From NCBI RefSeq assembly GCF_020639365.1, contig NZ_JAINUL010000001.1, positions 2,469,643 through 2,531,418 on the forward strand: 61,776 nt of DNA, given 5' to 3'. Of this stretch, positions 43,001 to 49,903 are shown piece by piece. Each line of letters starts with the position of its first letter. Within the stretch, counting starts at the first letter, position 1. The notes beneath the pieces are model-generated. The model was not told the DNA's origin and did no database searches. It worked only from the letters and a program-made list of their open reading frames with translations. The translations under genes and the position numbers were made by a program. This DNA comes from Streptomyces flavotricini. Its GTDB lineage: Bacteria > Actinomycetota > Actinomycetes > Streptomycetales > Streptomycetaceae.

Positions 43001-43324
43001 TTCGACGGGGGCCGCGGCCACCGCCCGTTCGATGGAGCGGACCCACTCGGGCTCGGCCGTACGGGCGGCCAGCCGGCCGGGGGCCTCCGCCGCGAGGGCG
43101 TACGCCACGTCCTCGGTGGTTCCCAGGCTCGCCAGCCGGGCCGCGAAGCCGTCCGCGTCCCCCAGGGACCAGGACGCCGGTCGGCTGTGGGGGGCGTCGG
43201 CCGGTGCGGGTACCGGGGCACCCGGGGCGGCGAGCCGCTCCCGCAGGTTCAGGGCCCGGGCCCACCAGGAGGGGGCCAGGCCGCCGACCTGGGATTCTTC
43301 GGCGGTGGTGGCGGTGTCAGTCAC
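40088..43324 (-). CDS. lanM: LanM-type class II lanthipeptide synthetase with degenerate cyclase
   Basis: 1078 aa from GTG 43324 (MTDTATTAEESQVGG); an upstream extension in the same frame is Pro/Arg-rich and not gene-like. The N-terminal dehydratase (DUF4135) keeps kinase-like active-site features: GDVHQGNRSV near residue 265, the Lys in VVYKPR near 289, DGVDMHYEN near 366 and LVDAETL near 384. The C-terminal half is LanC-like and keeps GFAHGDAGIG near 895. The two zinc-cysteine motifs are altered: WCxG reads WHTG near 944, and CHG reads LHSG near 994. It should therefore phosphorylate and eliminate Ser/Thr in the precursor, while canonical zinc-dependent cyclisation is doubtful. It is divergent from two LuxR genes. 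Confidence 0.9.
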   Translation of the reverse strand: MTDTATTAEESQVGGLAPSWWARALNLRERLAAPGAPVPAPADAPHSRPASWSLGDADGFAARLASLGTTEDVAYALAAEAPGRLAARTAEPEWVRSIERAVAAAPVEAPAAFPAGDADGAAVFLPALRPLIDTAWAGTAAHVDLADGELAAVRAAFEERLGDRLIRQSARTLVRELHRARTEGLLAGDTPRERFAGFLARLGTRQGLAELFTRYPVLARMLGQACGHAAAATAELFQRFTADRPEIVAGLLHGTDPGALVRVDLGRGDVHQGNRSVALLRFAGGATVVYKPRPIDQHLLLDQAVGWANAKVAGLGLRTPRSVRCEGYGWLEFIEHGWCASPTELDRFYRRQGALLALLYAVDGVDMHYENVIACGDQPVLVDAETLLHAGLPAAVTCGTDPAADALAASVYRTCLLPSLLIGENGAMDISALGGGEGGSYPSDGLRWEAAGTDEMRLLRAPVATEAGQNRPGPQGRTAGHADHRAALLEGFRAGYDAITEHRAELLGDGGAEAEAEAGSGSGAGGDGGLLARWATSPGRLIARSTRLYTTLLDESTHPDLLRDALTRDTVFAVLWTESEHDPARQRLIEDEIADLWSGDVPLFHHHPSDTALRTSRGTRLDGILPAPSLHAARAKIAAMGEVDRHDQEWIISATLAVTGANLSVGGPRSTLAGPAGPVVVPEPSRLLAAACGIADGIAARAVHGGERVNWLGLEQVSGDHWAVLPMGGGLAQGYCGVALFLAQLGALTGAERYTALARQALRPLPALLAALAADPGLGATVGPGALHGIGGIVYTVARLAPLLGEDLRDCLPDALAALEHAALADTGEGAGGGDEGPADLADGLAGALAAAVAAQRAYGAVAQGVARRLADRLLVRAEKGLAEQRPAAPGFAHGDAGIGWALLRYAAVLEDAGEPGAAYARTGAALLRPALDEALLRPADLDWHTGLAGTAVAAADVLGSGALGGEGQRILGAELDRCAALLGAPSTSPDLSLHSGALGSLELLGVLAGQGHDGAKAALDLRAGEILGRLEDHGHRCGTPDHVPSPGFLTGLSGIGYALLRLGFPASVPSVLLLETA

Positions 43325-43645
43325 AGGAGAAAACTCGCAGAGTGCGGGGGCGCGCACATGGGGGCCGATCCCCCATATTCCGTGGACGCGCCCCCATGGG
43401 GGTCGTGGGAGCGGCGTACGGGGTGGTGGGCAGGCCCCCGGCCGGGGCCGCGGCGCACGGGTCGCGGCAGGTCGCGGGCGGCTTCGAGGCCCGCCCGCGC
43501 AGGATCCGGGCCGGTGCGGGCGCCGCCGGGCAAATGTGGGGGCCGGGGCCCGATGCGGCACCCGGTCCCCCACCCGCAGCCTGTGTGCAGTGCCCCTTCC
43601 GCCTTGTCCGGCACCCCGGCCGGCGGATGATCATCGGAGGACCTG
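43325..43645. promoter_or_regulatory. 321-bp divergent control region with ATGGGGG/CCCCCAT half-sites
   Basis: This spacer separates lanM (leftward) from the LuxR pair (rightward) and has no convincing gene. ATGGGGG (43358-43364) and CCCCCAT (43370-43376) form a 7-bp inverted repeat with a 5-bp spacer. CCCCCATGGGGG (43391-43402) is a perfect 12-bp palindrome of the same half-site. Degenerate TGTGGGGG (about 43535) and TCCCCCACC (about 43566) copies follow. Repeated, inverted half-sites next to two HTH regulators suggest an operator. The ribosome-binding site TCGGAGG for the first LuxR gene lies at 43634-43640. Confidence 0.6.
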
Positions 43646-44281
43646 GTGGGAGTACCCGTCCCTGTCGACGTCGTCGCGTTCGACCCCGTGCTGGAAGCCG
43701 GAACCAAGAGCACCCTGTTCGCCTGCCCGGAGGTGTCGCTGACCGCCCCGGGCGAGGCCCCGCGGGTCGTGGTCATGACCGTGGACCAGGTCGGCCGGCC
43801 GGAGCTCGACGTCCTGCGCACCGTCCGCGACGCCCCGGCCCGCCCCGATGTGGTGCTGGTGGCGGGCGAGTTGGCGCCCGACGGCGCCCTGCACGCCATC
43901 GCGGCCGGCGCCCGAGGGCTGCTGCGCCGTCGCGAGGCGGACGTCACCCGCCTCTCGCGCGCCGTACTGGCCGCCTCCCGCGGCGACTGCACGCTGCCGC
44001 CGGACCTGCTGGACCGGCTGCTGGAGCGCTCCGGCGCGGGCGGCCGGGCGGGGAGCGGCTCCGACGGGGGCGCGGACCCGTGGGCGGCGGCGGGCCTGAG
44101 CGACCGGGAGCGCAGCGTGCTGCGGCTGGTCGCCGACGGCCACGAGACGAACGAGATAGCCAAGCAGCTGTGCTATTCGCCGCGGACCGTGACCAGCGTC
44201 GTCCACGACATCACCCAGCGGTTCCGGCTGCGCAACCGCGCGCACGCGGTCGCCTACGCGATGCGGGTGGGCCTGCTGTGA
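43646..44281 (+). CDS. LuxR-family (NarL-like) regulator 1
   Basis: 211 aa from GTG 43646 with CGGAGG 5-6 bases upstream. The N-terminal ~125 residues look like a degenerate receiver domain (VVVMTVDQVGRPELDVLR, VVLVAGEL). I see no clear phospho-acceptor Asp with the usual acidic pair, so phosphorylation is doubtful. The C-terminal HTH is GLSDRERSVLRLVADGHETN, then KQLCYSPRTVTSVVHDI, a GerE-type domain at about 147-205. The second regulator starts in a GTGA overlap. Divergence from lanM across palindromic sites suggests control of the lanthipeptide genes. Confidence 0.88.
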   Translation: MGVPVPVDVVAFDPVLEAGTKSTLFACPEVSLTAPGEAPRVVVMTVDQVGRPELDVLRTVRDAPARPDVVLVAGELAPDGALHAIAAGARGLLRRREADVTRLSRAVLAASRGDCTLPPDLLDRLLERSGAGGRAGSGSDGGADPWAAAGLSDRERSVLRLVADGHETNEIAKQLCYSPRTVTSVVHDITQRFRLRNRAHAVAYAMRVGLL

Positions 44282-44715
44282 GCGCCGTAGCCGAACTGAC
44301 GCGTGAGACGTACGAGATGTACGGGACGCGCGAGATCGCACCCGTACGGATCCCCGCGGCCGCGGACCGGCTCAGCCTGCTGCGCCAGGCCGGTGACGGC
44401 CGGATGCCCTACCCGGCCCTGATCCGCCTGCTCGGCGCGGCCACCTCGGCCGGAGCCACCTCCCCCGGAGCCCCTTCCGCGAGCACCCCGGCCGCCCGGT
44501 CCGCGGCTGCCCCGCCGGACGCCCCCCGGCTCACGGCCCGCCAGACCGCCGTGCTCACGCTGATGGCGGAGGGCCACGGCAACGCGGTGATCGCCCGCAC
44601 CCTGTCCTGCTCGGAGCACACGATCAAGAACGTGATCTACGAGCTCATGTCCCGCCTCCAGGCCCGCAACCGCGCCCACGCGGTGGCCTGCGCCGTCCGC
44701 CACAGCCTCATCTGA
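44278..44715 (+). CDS. LuxR-family regulator 2
   Basis: 145 aa, GTG 44278 overlapping the previous stop (GTGA). The N-terminal part is short and lacks a receiver. An Ala/Ser/Pro-rich linker (about residues 56-82) joins it to a GerE-type HTH: RLTARQTAVLTLMAEGHGNA, then ARTLSCSEHTIKNVIYELM, ending ARNRAHAVACAVRHSLI. That ending is nearly the same as in regulator 1 (LRNRAHAVAYAMRVGLL), so the two HTHs are related and may bind the same sites as a pair. Translational coupling implies equal supply. Confidence 0.87.
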   Translation: MSAVAELTRETYEMYGTREIAPVRIPAAADRLSLLRQAGDGRMPYPALIRLLGAATSAGATSPGAPSASTPAARSAAAPPDAPRLTARQTAVLTLMAEGHGNAVIARTLSCSEHTIKNVIYELMSRLQARNRAHAVACAVRHSLI

Positions 44716-44805
44716 CGCGTTGGCCGGAAAGTCGCCCTTGCCCGTCGAGCCACGGGTGTACGGTCATCGCTCAGGCGGGAGGCTCGGGCCGGGGGTCGGG
44801 GGAAC

Positions 44806-45735
44806 ATGAGCGACGCAATGCGCCGTCGGAGTGCGGACGTACGGCGGAGGGTGGAGCAGATAGCGCTCGGCCTGATGGCCGCGTCGGGTGTGGTCGTCCT
44901 GCTGGCCGACCTGTTCGGATGGCTCGACGCGCTCGCCCCCGGAGGTGCGCTCCCCAAGGTCACGCTGCTCATCCTGAGCACGGTGACGGTCTTCCTGTTA
45001 CTCGAACTCGACCGCCTGAAACGGCTCGACGAGGTCCACGACGACGTCAAGGCCCTGGACACCAGCGTCCAGACGAAGATCGACACCTTGAACGCCAACG
45101 TCGAGGCGCACCTGTCCAAGCTGGACATCGACGCCATCGCCCGGCGTCTCAAGCGGCAGCACTACGGCGGCGTGGTCGCGGTGCACAGCCGCTTCCCCGA
45201 AGACGTGTTCACCGGGTTCCTCGGGGACGCCGCGGACGAGCTGGTGATCCTGCAGACGTGGATCCCCAACCTGCACCACCTCAAGGCCGCGATGCACAAG
45301 GCACTCGCCGACCAGCAGGTCCACGTACGCATCCTGCTCCTGCACCCCTCGTCGCCGGTGGCGGGGCTGCGGGACGAGGCGCTCAGGGCGGTGCGGGATC
45401 CGGCACTCGCGGTGAACGTGCGTGCCAGCGTGGAGTACTGCCTCGCCGGGCTGGCCCAGCTGAACGCGGAGATCCCGGCCGGGAGCCGGGCGCGCCTGCA
45501 GGTGAGGCTCTACAACTCCCTGCCCTCGATCGCCGTGTTCAAGGCCGATCAGCATTTTCTGGTCAGTTCGTTCCTGCACGGCCAGCTCGCCATCGACTCC
45601 ACCCAGATCGAGATCGACGGCGCGGACACCGTCATGGGCGAAGAGGTCCAGCAGGAGCTGCGCACGCTGTGGAGCATCGGCAAGGACGTGGATCTCCTCG
45701 ACTGGCGCACGTCGGTGGCAAGCATCAGCCTGTGA
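44806..45735 (+). CDS. Two-helix membrane protein with coiled coil and PLD-like C-terminal domain
   Basis: 309 aa from ATG 44806, ribosome-binding site weak (GTCGGGGGAAC). Two membrane helices lie at about residues 19-40 and 49-65. A probable coiled coil follows at about 65-108 (LKRLDEVHDDVKALD, then repeating hydrophobic spacing through VEAHLSKLDIDAI). The C-terminal ~190 residues form an alpha/beta domain (VRILLLHPSSPVAG; VRLYNSLPSIAVFKAD) recalling phospholipase D-like sensor or effector domains but without a clear HxKxxxxD pair. I do not recognise a precise family. The next gene follows after 19 bp with its own ribosome-binding site. Confidence 0.75.
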   Translation: MSDAMRRRSADVRRRVEQIALGLMAASGVVVLLADLFGWLDALAPGGALPKVTLLILSTVTVFLLLELDRLKRLDEVHDDVKALDTSVQTKIDTLNANVEAHLSKLDIDAIARRLKRQHYGGVVAVHSRFPEDVFTGFLGDAADELVILQTWIPNLHHLKAAMHKALADQQVHVRILLLHPSSPVAGLRDEALRAVRDPALAVNVRASVEYCLAGLAQLNAEIPAGSRARLQVRLYNSLPSIAVFKADQHFLVSSFLHGQLAIDSTQIEIDGADTVMGEEVQQELRTLWSIGKDVDLLDWRTSVASISL

Positions 45736-45754
45736 TCCACGGAGAGGTACGGCC

Positions 45755-46498
45755 ATGCACGATCTGCACGCCCTGGACGGGTTCGAAGACGCACTGATCG
45801 AACGGTTCCGGGCGCATCCGGTCCTGGCGAACGTCACCGGCCTCCCGGAGGGGGACTTCGCCGCGCTCCTGCTCCAGCGGCGCTTCGTCTCGCTCGCCTT
45901 CACCCCCTCCTACGACCTCGCGATCGACCTGCTGCGCGACGAGGCGGGGCTGCGGATCGCCCGGGTCATCCTGCGGGAGGAGTATCCGGACGGCCACGGC
46001 CACACGCCCTCGCACCGGGAGGACATGACGCGGGACATGCGGCGGCTGGGGATCTCCCGCTCGGACCTGGTCGCGTCCCGGCCCACGGCCGGCACGCAGG
46101 AGGTCATCCGGGACACCCTGGAGCTGATCGCCGACGCGGGCGGCCACGCCGACGCGGACCTGCGGCTGCTGACGATCCTGCGGTTCTGGGGCGAAGTGCT
46201 GGTGTCCGTCGAGTACGGGCGGCTGTGGGAGCGGATGGCGCCCCTGCTGACCGAGGAGGGCAGGAACCGCTCCCGCTTCTACTACCCGCACCACGTCCAC
46301 GACGCGAAGACGCACTCGCTGGCGACGGTGTCCCTGCTGTCCGGCTCCCACTCCGACCGGCTGGCCGCGCGGGTGACCGAACTCCTCGCCCAGGAGGAGT
46401 CCACCGAGCGCTTCCGGGAGCTGGAGGAGCGGGCCCTGCGCCTCAAGACCCGCTTCTACGACCAGTTCCTGCCCGCCGTGGACCGCCTCGCGGTGTGA
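45755..46498 (+). CDS. Haem-oxygenase-like (TenA/CADD-like) protein, probable di-iron enzyme
   Basis: 247 aa from ATG 45755 with GGAGAGG upstream. It is all-helical. EEYPDGHGHTPSH near residues 75-87 and HHVHDAKTH near 180-188 have the Glu/His and His-x3-Asp-x3-His-like spacing of haem-oxygenase-like di-iron oxidases and iron-containing redox enzymes. A second carboxylate (WGEVLVSVEYGRLWE near 150) fits the pattern. Substrates in this fold family range from amino acids to fatty acids, so none is assigned. It probably forms an operon with the membrane PLD-like gene and converges on msrB with a 6-bp gap. Confidence 0.75.
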   Translation: MHDLHALDGFEDALIERFRAHPVLANVTGLPEGDFAALLLQRRFVSLAFTPSYDLAIDLLRDEAGLRIARVILREEYPDGHGHTPSHREDMTRDMRRLGISRSDLVASRPTAGTQEVIRDTLELIADAGGHADADLRLLTILRFWGEVLVSVEYGRLWERMAPLLTEEGRNRSRFYYPHHVHDAKTHSLATVSLLSGSHSDRLAARVTELLAQEESTERFRELEERALRLKTRFYDQFLPAVDRLAV

Positions 46499-46504
46499 GC
46501 CCCG

Positions 46505-46912
46505 TCAGCCCGCGTCGGGCGTGAGGCGCAGCGAGATGGAGTTGATGCAGTAGCGCTGGTCGGTGGGGGTGGGGTAGCCCTCCCCCTCGAACACGTGCCC
46601 GAGATGGGAGCCGCACTTCGCGCAGAGGACCTCGGTGCGGACCATCCCGTGCGAGACGTCCGCCTTCAGCTCGACGGCGTCGGAGTCCTTCGGGTCGAAG
46701 AACGACGGCCAGCCGCAGTGCGACTCGAACTTCTCGGTGGAGCGGAAGAGCTCGGAGCCGCAGGCGCGGCAGGAGTAGACGCCGGCCGTCTTGGTGTCGG
46801 TGTACTCACCGCGGAACGCCGGCTCGGTGCCGGCCAGGCGCAGCACCTGGTACTCGGCCGGCGTCAGCTCCGCCTGCCACTGCTCGTCCGTCTTCTCGAC
46901 CTCGTACGACAT
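46505..46912 (-). CDS. msrB: Peptide methionine (R)-S-oxide reductase
   Basis: 135 aa from ATG 46912, the usual MsrB size. Structural zinc is held by two CxxC pairs, CRAC near residue 48 and CAKC near 97. The conserved HCGWPSF appears near 65. The catalytic nucleophile is the Cys in QRYCINS near 121, and the protein ends [10 protein letters not shown]. It reduces methionine-R-sulfoxide in oxidised proteins, with thioredoxin as usual donor. It lies 21 bp upstream of murC on the same strand and is probably co-transcribed. Confidence 0.96.
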   Translation of the reverse strand: MSYEVEKTDEQWQAELTPAEYQVLRLAGTEPAFRGEYTDTKTAGVYSCRACGSELFRSTEKFESHCGWPSFFDPKDSDAVELKADVSHGMVRTEVLCAKCGSHLGHVFEGEGYPTPTDQRYCINSISLRLTPDAG

Positions 46913-46933
46913 GACTCTCCCGCTCCCTCGTTC

Positions 46934-48331
46934 TCAGTCCGACAGGCGGGCGAGGATCGCCGGACCCAGGTCCGTGACGTCGCCCGCGCCCATCGTGAGA
47001 ACGAGATCACCGGGCTTCGCCATTCCCGCGATGACGTCGGCGACCTCGGCCTTGTCGTGCTCGGCGGTGACGTCGGCGCCGGCGCTGCGGGCGGCCGCGA
47101 TGATGATCTCGCTGGTCACACCGGGGATCGGGTCCTCACGGGCCGGGTAGATGTCGAGGACCACGGCGGAGTCCGCGAGGGCGAGGGCCTGGCCCATCTC
47201 CTTGCCGAGCTCCTGGGTGCGGGAGAAGAGGTGGGGCTGGAAGACGACCAGGATCCGGGAGTCCCCGGCGGCGCCGCGGATGGCCTCCAGGTCGGCCGCC
47301 ATCTCGGTCGGGTGGTGCGCGTAGGAGTCGATGACCTGCACGCCCGAGGCCTCGCCCTTGAGCTGGAGGCGGCGCTTGACTCCGGTGTACTTGCCGAGGG
47401 CGGAGGCCAGGTTGTGCACCGGGATGCCGAGGGCCACGCCGGCGGCGAGGGCGGCGACGGCGTTGTGCGCGTAGTGGCGGCCGGGCACGGAGACGGTGAA
47501 GGTGAGCATCCGGCCGTCGATGAGCACGGTGACCTCGCTGGTCAGACCGCGCGGGGCGATCTTGGTGATCCGGACGTCGGCGCCCTCGTCCTCGCCGTAC
47601 GTGACGACGGTCAGGCCTTCCGTGCCGCGGACCCGGGCGGCGATCTCCGCGGCGCCCTGCTGGCCGTGGGCGATGACCAGGGTGCCGCCGGGCACGATCT
47701 TGCCGACGAAGGTCTCGAAGGACTCGTAGATCTCGTCCATCGACGCGTAGTTCGCGTGGTGGTCGAGCTCCGCGTTCAGGATGATCGCGACCTGCGGGGT
47801 GTACTTGTGGAAGCTGCGGTCGCTCTCGTCCGCCTCCGCCACGAAGATGTCGCCCTCGCCGTGGTGGGCGTTGGAGCCGGGGGCGTCCAGGTCCCCGCCG
47901 ATGGCGTACGAGGGGTCCAGGCCCAGGGCCGACAGGGACACCGCCAGCATCGAGGTGGTGGTGGTCTTGCCGTGCGTACCGGCGACCGCGATCGGCCGCA
48001 GGCCGGCCATCAGGCCGGCCAGGGCGTCGGAGCGGTGCACGACGGGGACGCCGAGCTCGGCGGCGCGCGCCAGCTCCGGGTTGTCGGCGCGGATGGCGCT
48101 GGAGACGACGACGCAGGTGGCGTCGGAGGCGAGGTGCTCGGCCGCGTGCCCGATGTGGACCGTGGCGCCGTGGGCGCGCAGCGCCCGGGCGGTCTCGGAG
48201 TCCTTGGCGTCGCTGCCCGCGACCTGCGCGCCGCGCTGGGCGAGGATCTTCGCGATGCCGGACATGCCGGCGCCGCCGATGCCGATGAAGTGCGGGCGTT
48301 CCATGGCGTTCGGCAGGCCGGGCGGCGTCAT
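46934..48331 (-). CDS. murC: UDP-N-acetylmuramate--L-alanine ligase
   Basis: 465 aa from ATG 48331, preceded by TGGGGAGATCC. The N-terminal domain binds the UDP-sugar with GIGGAGMSGIA. The central ATPase P-loop is GTHGKTTTTSM near residues 115-125. SYAHHPTEM and the GAGDVTDLG ending are typical of MurC. It adds L-Ala to UDP-MurNAc in the first step of cytoplasmic peptidoglycan stem synthesis. It is placed outside the classical dcw cluster, next to msrB. The small upstream gene ends 107 bp before it, so murC may have its own promoter. Confidence 0.96.
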   Translation of the reverse strand: MTPPGLPNAMERPHFIGIGGAGMSGIAKILAQRGAQVAGSDAKDSETARALRAHGATVHIGHAAEHLASDATCVVVSSAIRADNPELARAAELGVPVVHRSDALAGLMAGLRPIAVAGTHGKTTTTSMLAVSLSALGLDPSYAIGGDLDAPGSNAHHGEGDIFVAEADESDRSFHKYTPQVAIILNAELDHHANYASMDEIYESFETFVGKIVPGGTLVIAHGQQGAAEIAARVRGTEGLTVVTYGEDEGADVRITKIAPRGLTSEVTVLIDGRMLTFTVSVPGRHYAHNAVAALAAGVALGIPVHNLASALGKYTGVKRRLQLKGEASGVQVIDSYAHHPTEMAADLEAIRGAAGDSRILVVFQPHLFSRTQELGKEMGQALALADSAVVLDIYPAREDPIPGVTSEIIIAAARSAGADVTAEHDKAEVADVIAGMAKPGDLVLTMGAGDVTDLGPAILARLSD

Positions 48332-48438
48332 ACGGGATCTCCCCAGAGTGCGGGTCGGTACGGAGCGGTGGTGCCGGGGGTCCGGGCGGTGCGGACGGCC
48401 GTCCCGCCGTCGCCCCGGCGTGTGTGTCGGACGCCAGC

Positions 48439-48906
48439 CTATTCGTTGTGGGCGAAGAGCTTGAGCACCGGAACCCCGACCTTGTGGCGCGCGCGGGAGG
48501 CCCAGTCCCGGTGGAAGAACTCCTCGACGAAGTGCGGGGCGGTCAGGACGATCACCTCGTCGGCGTTCGACTCCTCGACGACGGCCTTGAGTTTGTCGAG
48601 CGGGTGGTCCTCGATGATCTGCCCGCTGGCCTTGGCGCCCTTCTTGCGCAGGGCCTCCAGGGAGAGGACGAGGGCCTGCTCGGCCGGGCCGCGGGCGGCG
48701 TGGCCCTCGGGTACGTCGGCCTCGCGGAGCGCCTCGGGGAGCTCGCCGAGTGCCACGTCGTCGATGGCGCGCAGCAGCCGGTCCTGGTCGCCCCGGGGCT
48801 GCATGAGGACGAGGAAGGAGACCGGGTCGTCCCCGTGCAGGCTGGTGACGAAGTCCACGTCGACGCTGGTCAGCGGCTGCTCGATCATCAAAACGCTCGT
48901 GAACAC
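48439..48906 (-). CDS. Conserved small cytoplasmic protein (universal-stress-like alpha/beta fold)
   Basis: 155 aa from GTG 48906, chosen because AAGGAGAGGG lies 6 bases upstream; longer starts in frame have no such site. It begins MFTSVLMIEQPLTSVDVDFV and ends VPVLKLFAHNE. The C-terminal half (VVEESNADEVIVLTAPHFVEE, split by charged helices) has the beta-alpha pattern of nucleotide-binding stress proteins, but no certain ATP loop. Homologues are sometimes labelled indole-3-glycerol phosphate synthase; I see no TIM barrel, and 155 aa is too short for one. It is probably a stress or regulatory protein of unknown function. Confidence 0.8.
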   Translation of the reverse strand: MFTSVLMIEQPLTSVDVDFVTSLHGDDPVSFLVLMQPRGDQDRLLRAIDDVALGELPEALREADVPEGHAARGPAEQALVLSLEALRKKGAKASGQIIEDHPLDKLKAVVEESNADEVIVLTAPHFVEEFFHRDWASRARHKVGVPVLKLFAHNE

Positions 48907-49054
48907 GGACGCCCTCTCCTTCATGGGCCAGGGCCGGTCGGCCGGCCCCTGCGGAAACCATCCTGCCCCGCTCTCACACGGGACCCTGCGTGGATACATC
49001 TGCCCAGGTATGTGCCCACCGGAAGCTAAGCGGAACAACAAATTCCGCTCCTTC

Positions 49055-49867
49055 TCAGATCCGACGGTAACTCGTGTAGAGGAACCCGGCCTCTTCCAGT
49101 ACGGAGGCGGGCGCCAGCCGGTGCGGCACCGCCACCGGAGGCCCTCCGGAGATGCGCTGGGCCCCGCCCGCGGCCAGCATCGGGGAGATCGTCAGGCACA
49201 GCTCGTCCAGCGCGTCGGCGGCCACGAACTGCCCCAGCAGCCGGGGCCCGCCCTCGGTGAGCTGGCGGCGCAGCCCCCGGGCCGCCAGTTCCCCCACGAT
49301 CCGGACCGGATCCACGGCCGCCCCGTCACCCGCCAGCACCACCTCGGCCCCGGCCGCGGCGGCCGCCGCCACCCGTTCGGCGGGTGCAGCCGCGCCGGTC
49401 ACCACGAGGGTCGGCACGAGGGGGGAGGTGAACAGGGGCAGCGAGAAGTCCAGGTCCAGACTGGCCGTGACCACCGCGATCGCGGGGGCGGGGCCCTGTC
49501 CGGAGGCCGCCCGGCGGGCCGCGAAGGCCTCCCGGGCCCGGGCCGGGCGGTACCCCTCCTGGCGAACCGTTTCGGCGCCGACGACCACCACATCGGCCAG
49601 CGCCCGCAGGGTGCCGAAGATCCGCATGTCGGTCTCGCTGGAGATCGGCTGCGAGCGGCCGTCGTGCTGGGCCGCGCCGTCCAGCGTGGAGACCATGTTG
49701 GCCCGCAGCCAGTGGCCCTCCGGGCCGAGCGCGGGGTACGCGTACGCCTCCGCCAGCTCGTCCAGCGACCACTCGCGGTCACTGCGCTCACCGCCGTCCC
49801 CGCGCTCCGCGGAGGCCGCGGCCGGGTCGGCCGGTGTCTGATCGGTCACAGGGAACAGGCGTCGCAT
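49055..49867 (-). CDS. Pyrimidine reductase family protein (RibD C-terminal domain)
   Basis: 270 aa from ATG 49867. It shows the dihydrofolate-reductase-like RibD-C fold: ANMVSTLDGA near residue 56, ISSETDMRIF near 74, VVVGAETVRQEGY near 92 and LTEGGPRLLGQF near 204. These residues bind NADPH and substrate in riboflavin-pathway reductases. No deaminase domain is present, so it is the reductase half only. It could reduce the ribosylamino-pyrimidine of riboflavin synthesis or a related molecule. No riboflavin genes lie nearby. It is divergent from zapE across 36 bp. Confidence 0.88.
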   Translation of the reverse strand: MRRLFPVTDQTPADPAAASAERGDGGERSDREWSLDELAEAYAYPALGPEGHWLRANMVSTLDGAAQHDGRSQPISSETDMRIFGTLRALADVVVVGAETVRQEGYRPARAREAFAARRAASGQGPAPAIAVVTASLDLDFSLPLFTSPLVPTLVVTGAAAPAERVAAAAAAGAEVVLAGDGAAVDPVRIVGELAARGLRRQLTEGGPRLLGQFVAADALDELCLTISPMLAAGGAQRISGGPPVAVPHRLAPASVLEEAGFLYTSYRRI

Positions 49868-49889
49868 CGGTGCAGTCTGCCACGCCCCG

Positions 49890-49895
49890 TAGAGT
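49890..49895 (+). promoter_or_regulatory. Probable -10 element giving a leaderless zapE transcript
   Basis: TAGAGT fits the Streptomyces sigma-HrdB -10 consensus TAGANT. It ends 8 bases before the GTG at 49904, so transcription would begin at or within 1-2 bases of the start codon, and no ribosome-binding site is present. The -35 region is poorly conserved. Confidence 0.45.
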
Positions 49896-49903
49896 TAAGA
49901 GCT

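Noticed and set aside
43325..43573. An upstream in-frame extension of LanM
   Set aside because: The Pro/Arg-rich translation has no LanM-like features and covers the palindromic control region.
44738..44764. TTGCCC and TACGGT as a promoter for the PLD-like gene
   Set aside because: The spacing is only 15 bp and both boxes are poor; not better than chance in this GC-rich sequence.
48439..48906. Annotation as indole-3-glycerol phosphate synthase
   Set aside because: 155 aa without TIM-barrel motifs; no tryptophan genes nearby.
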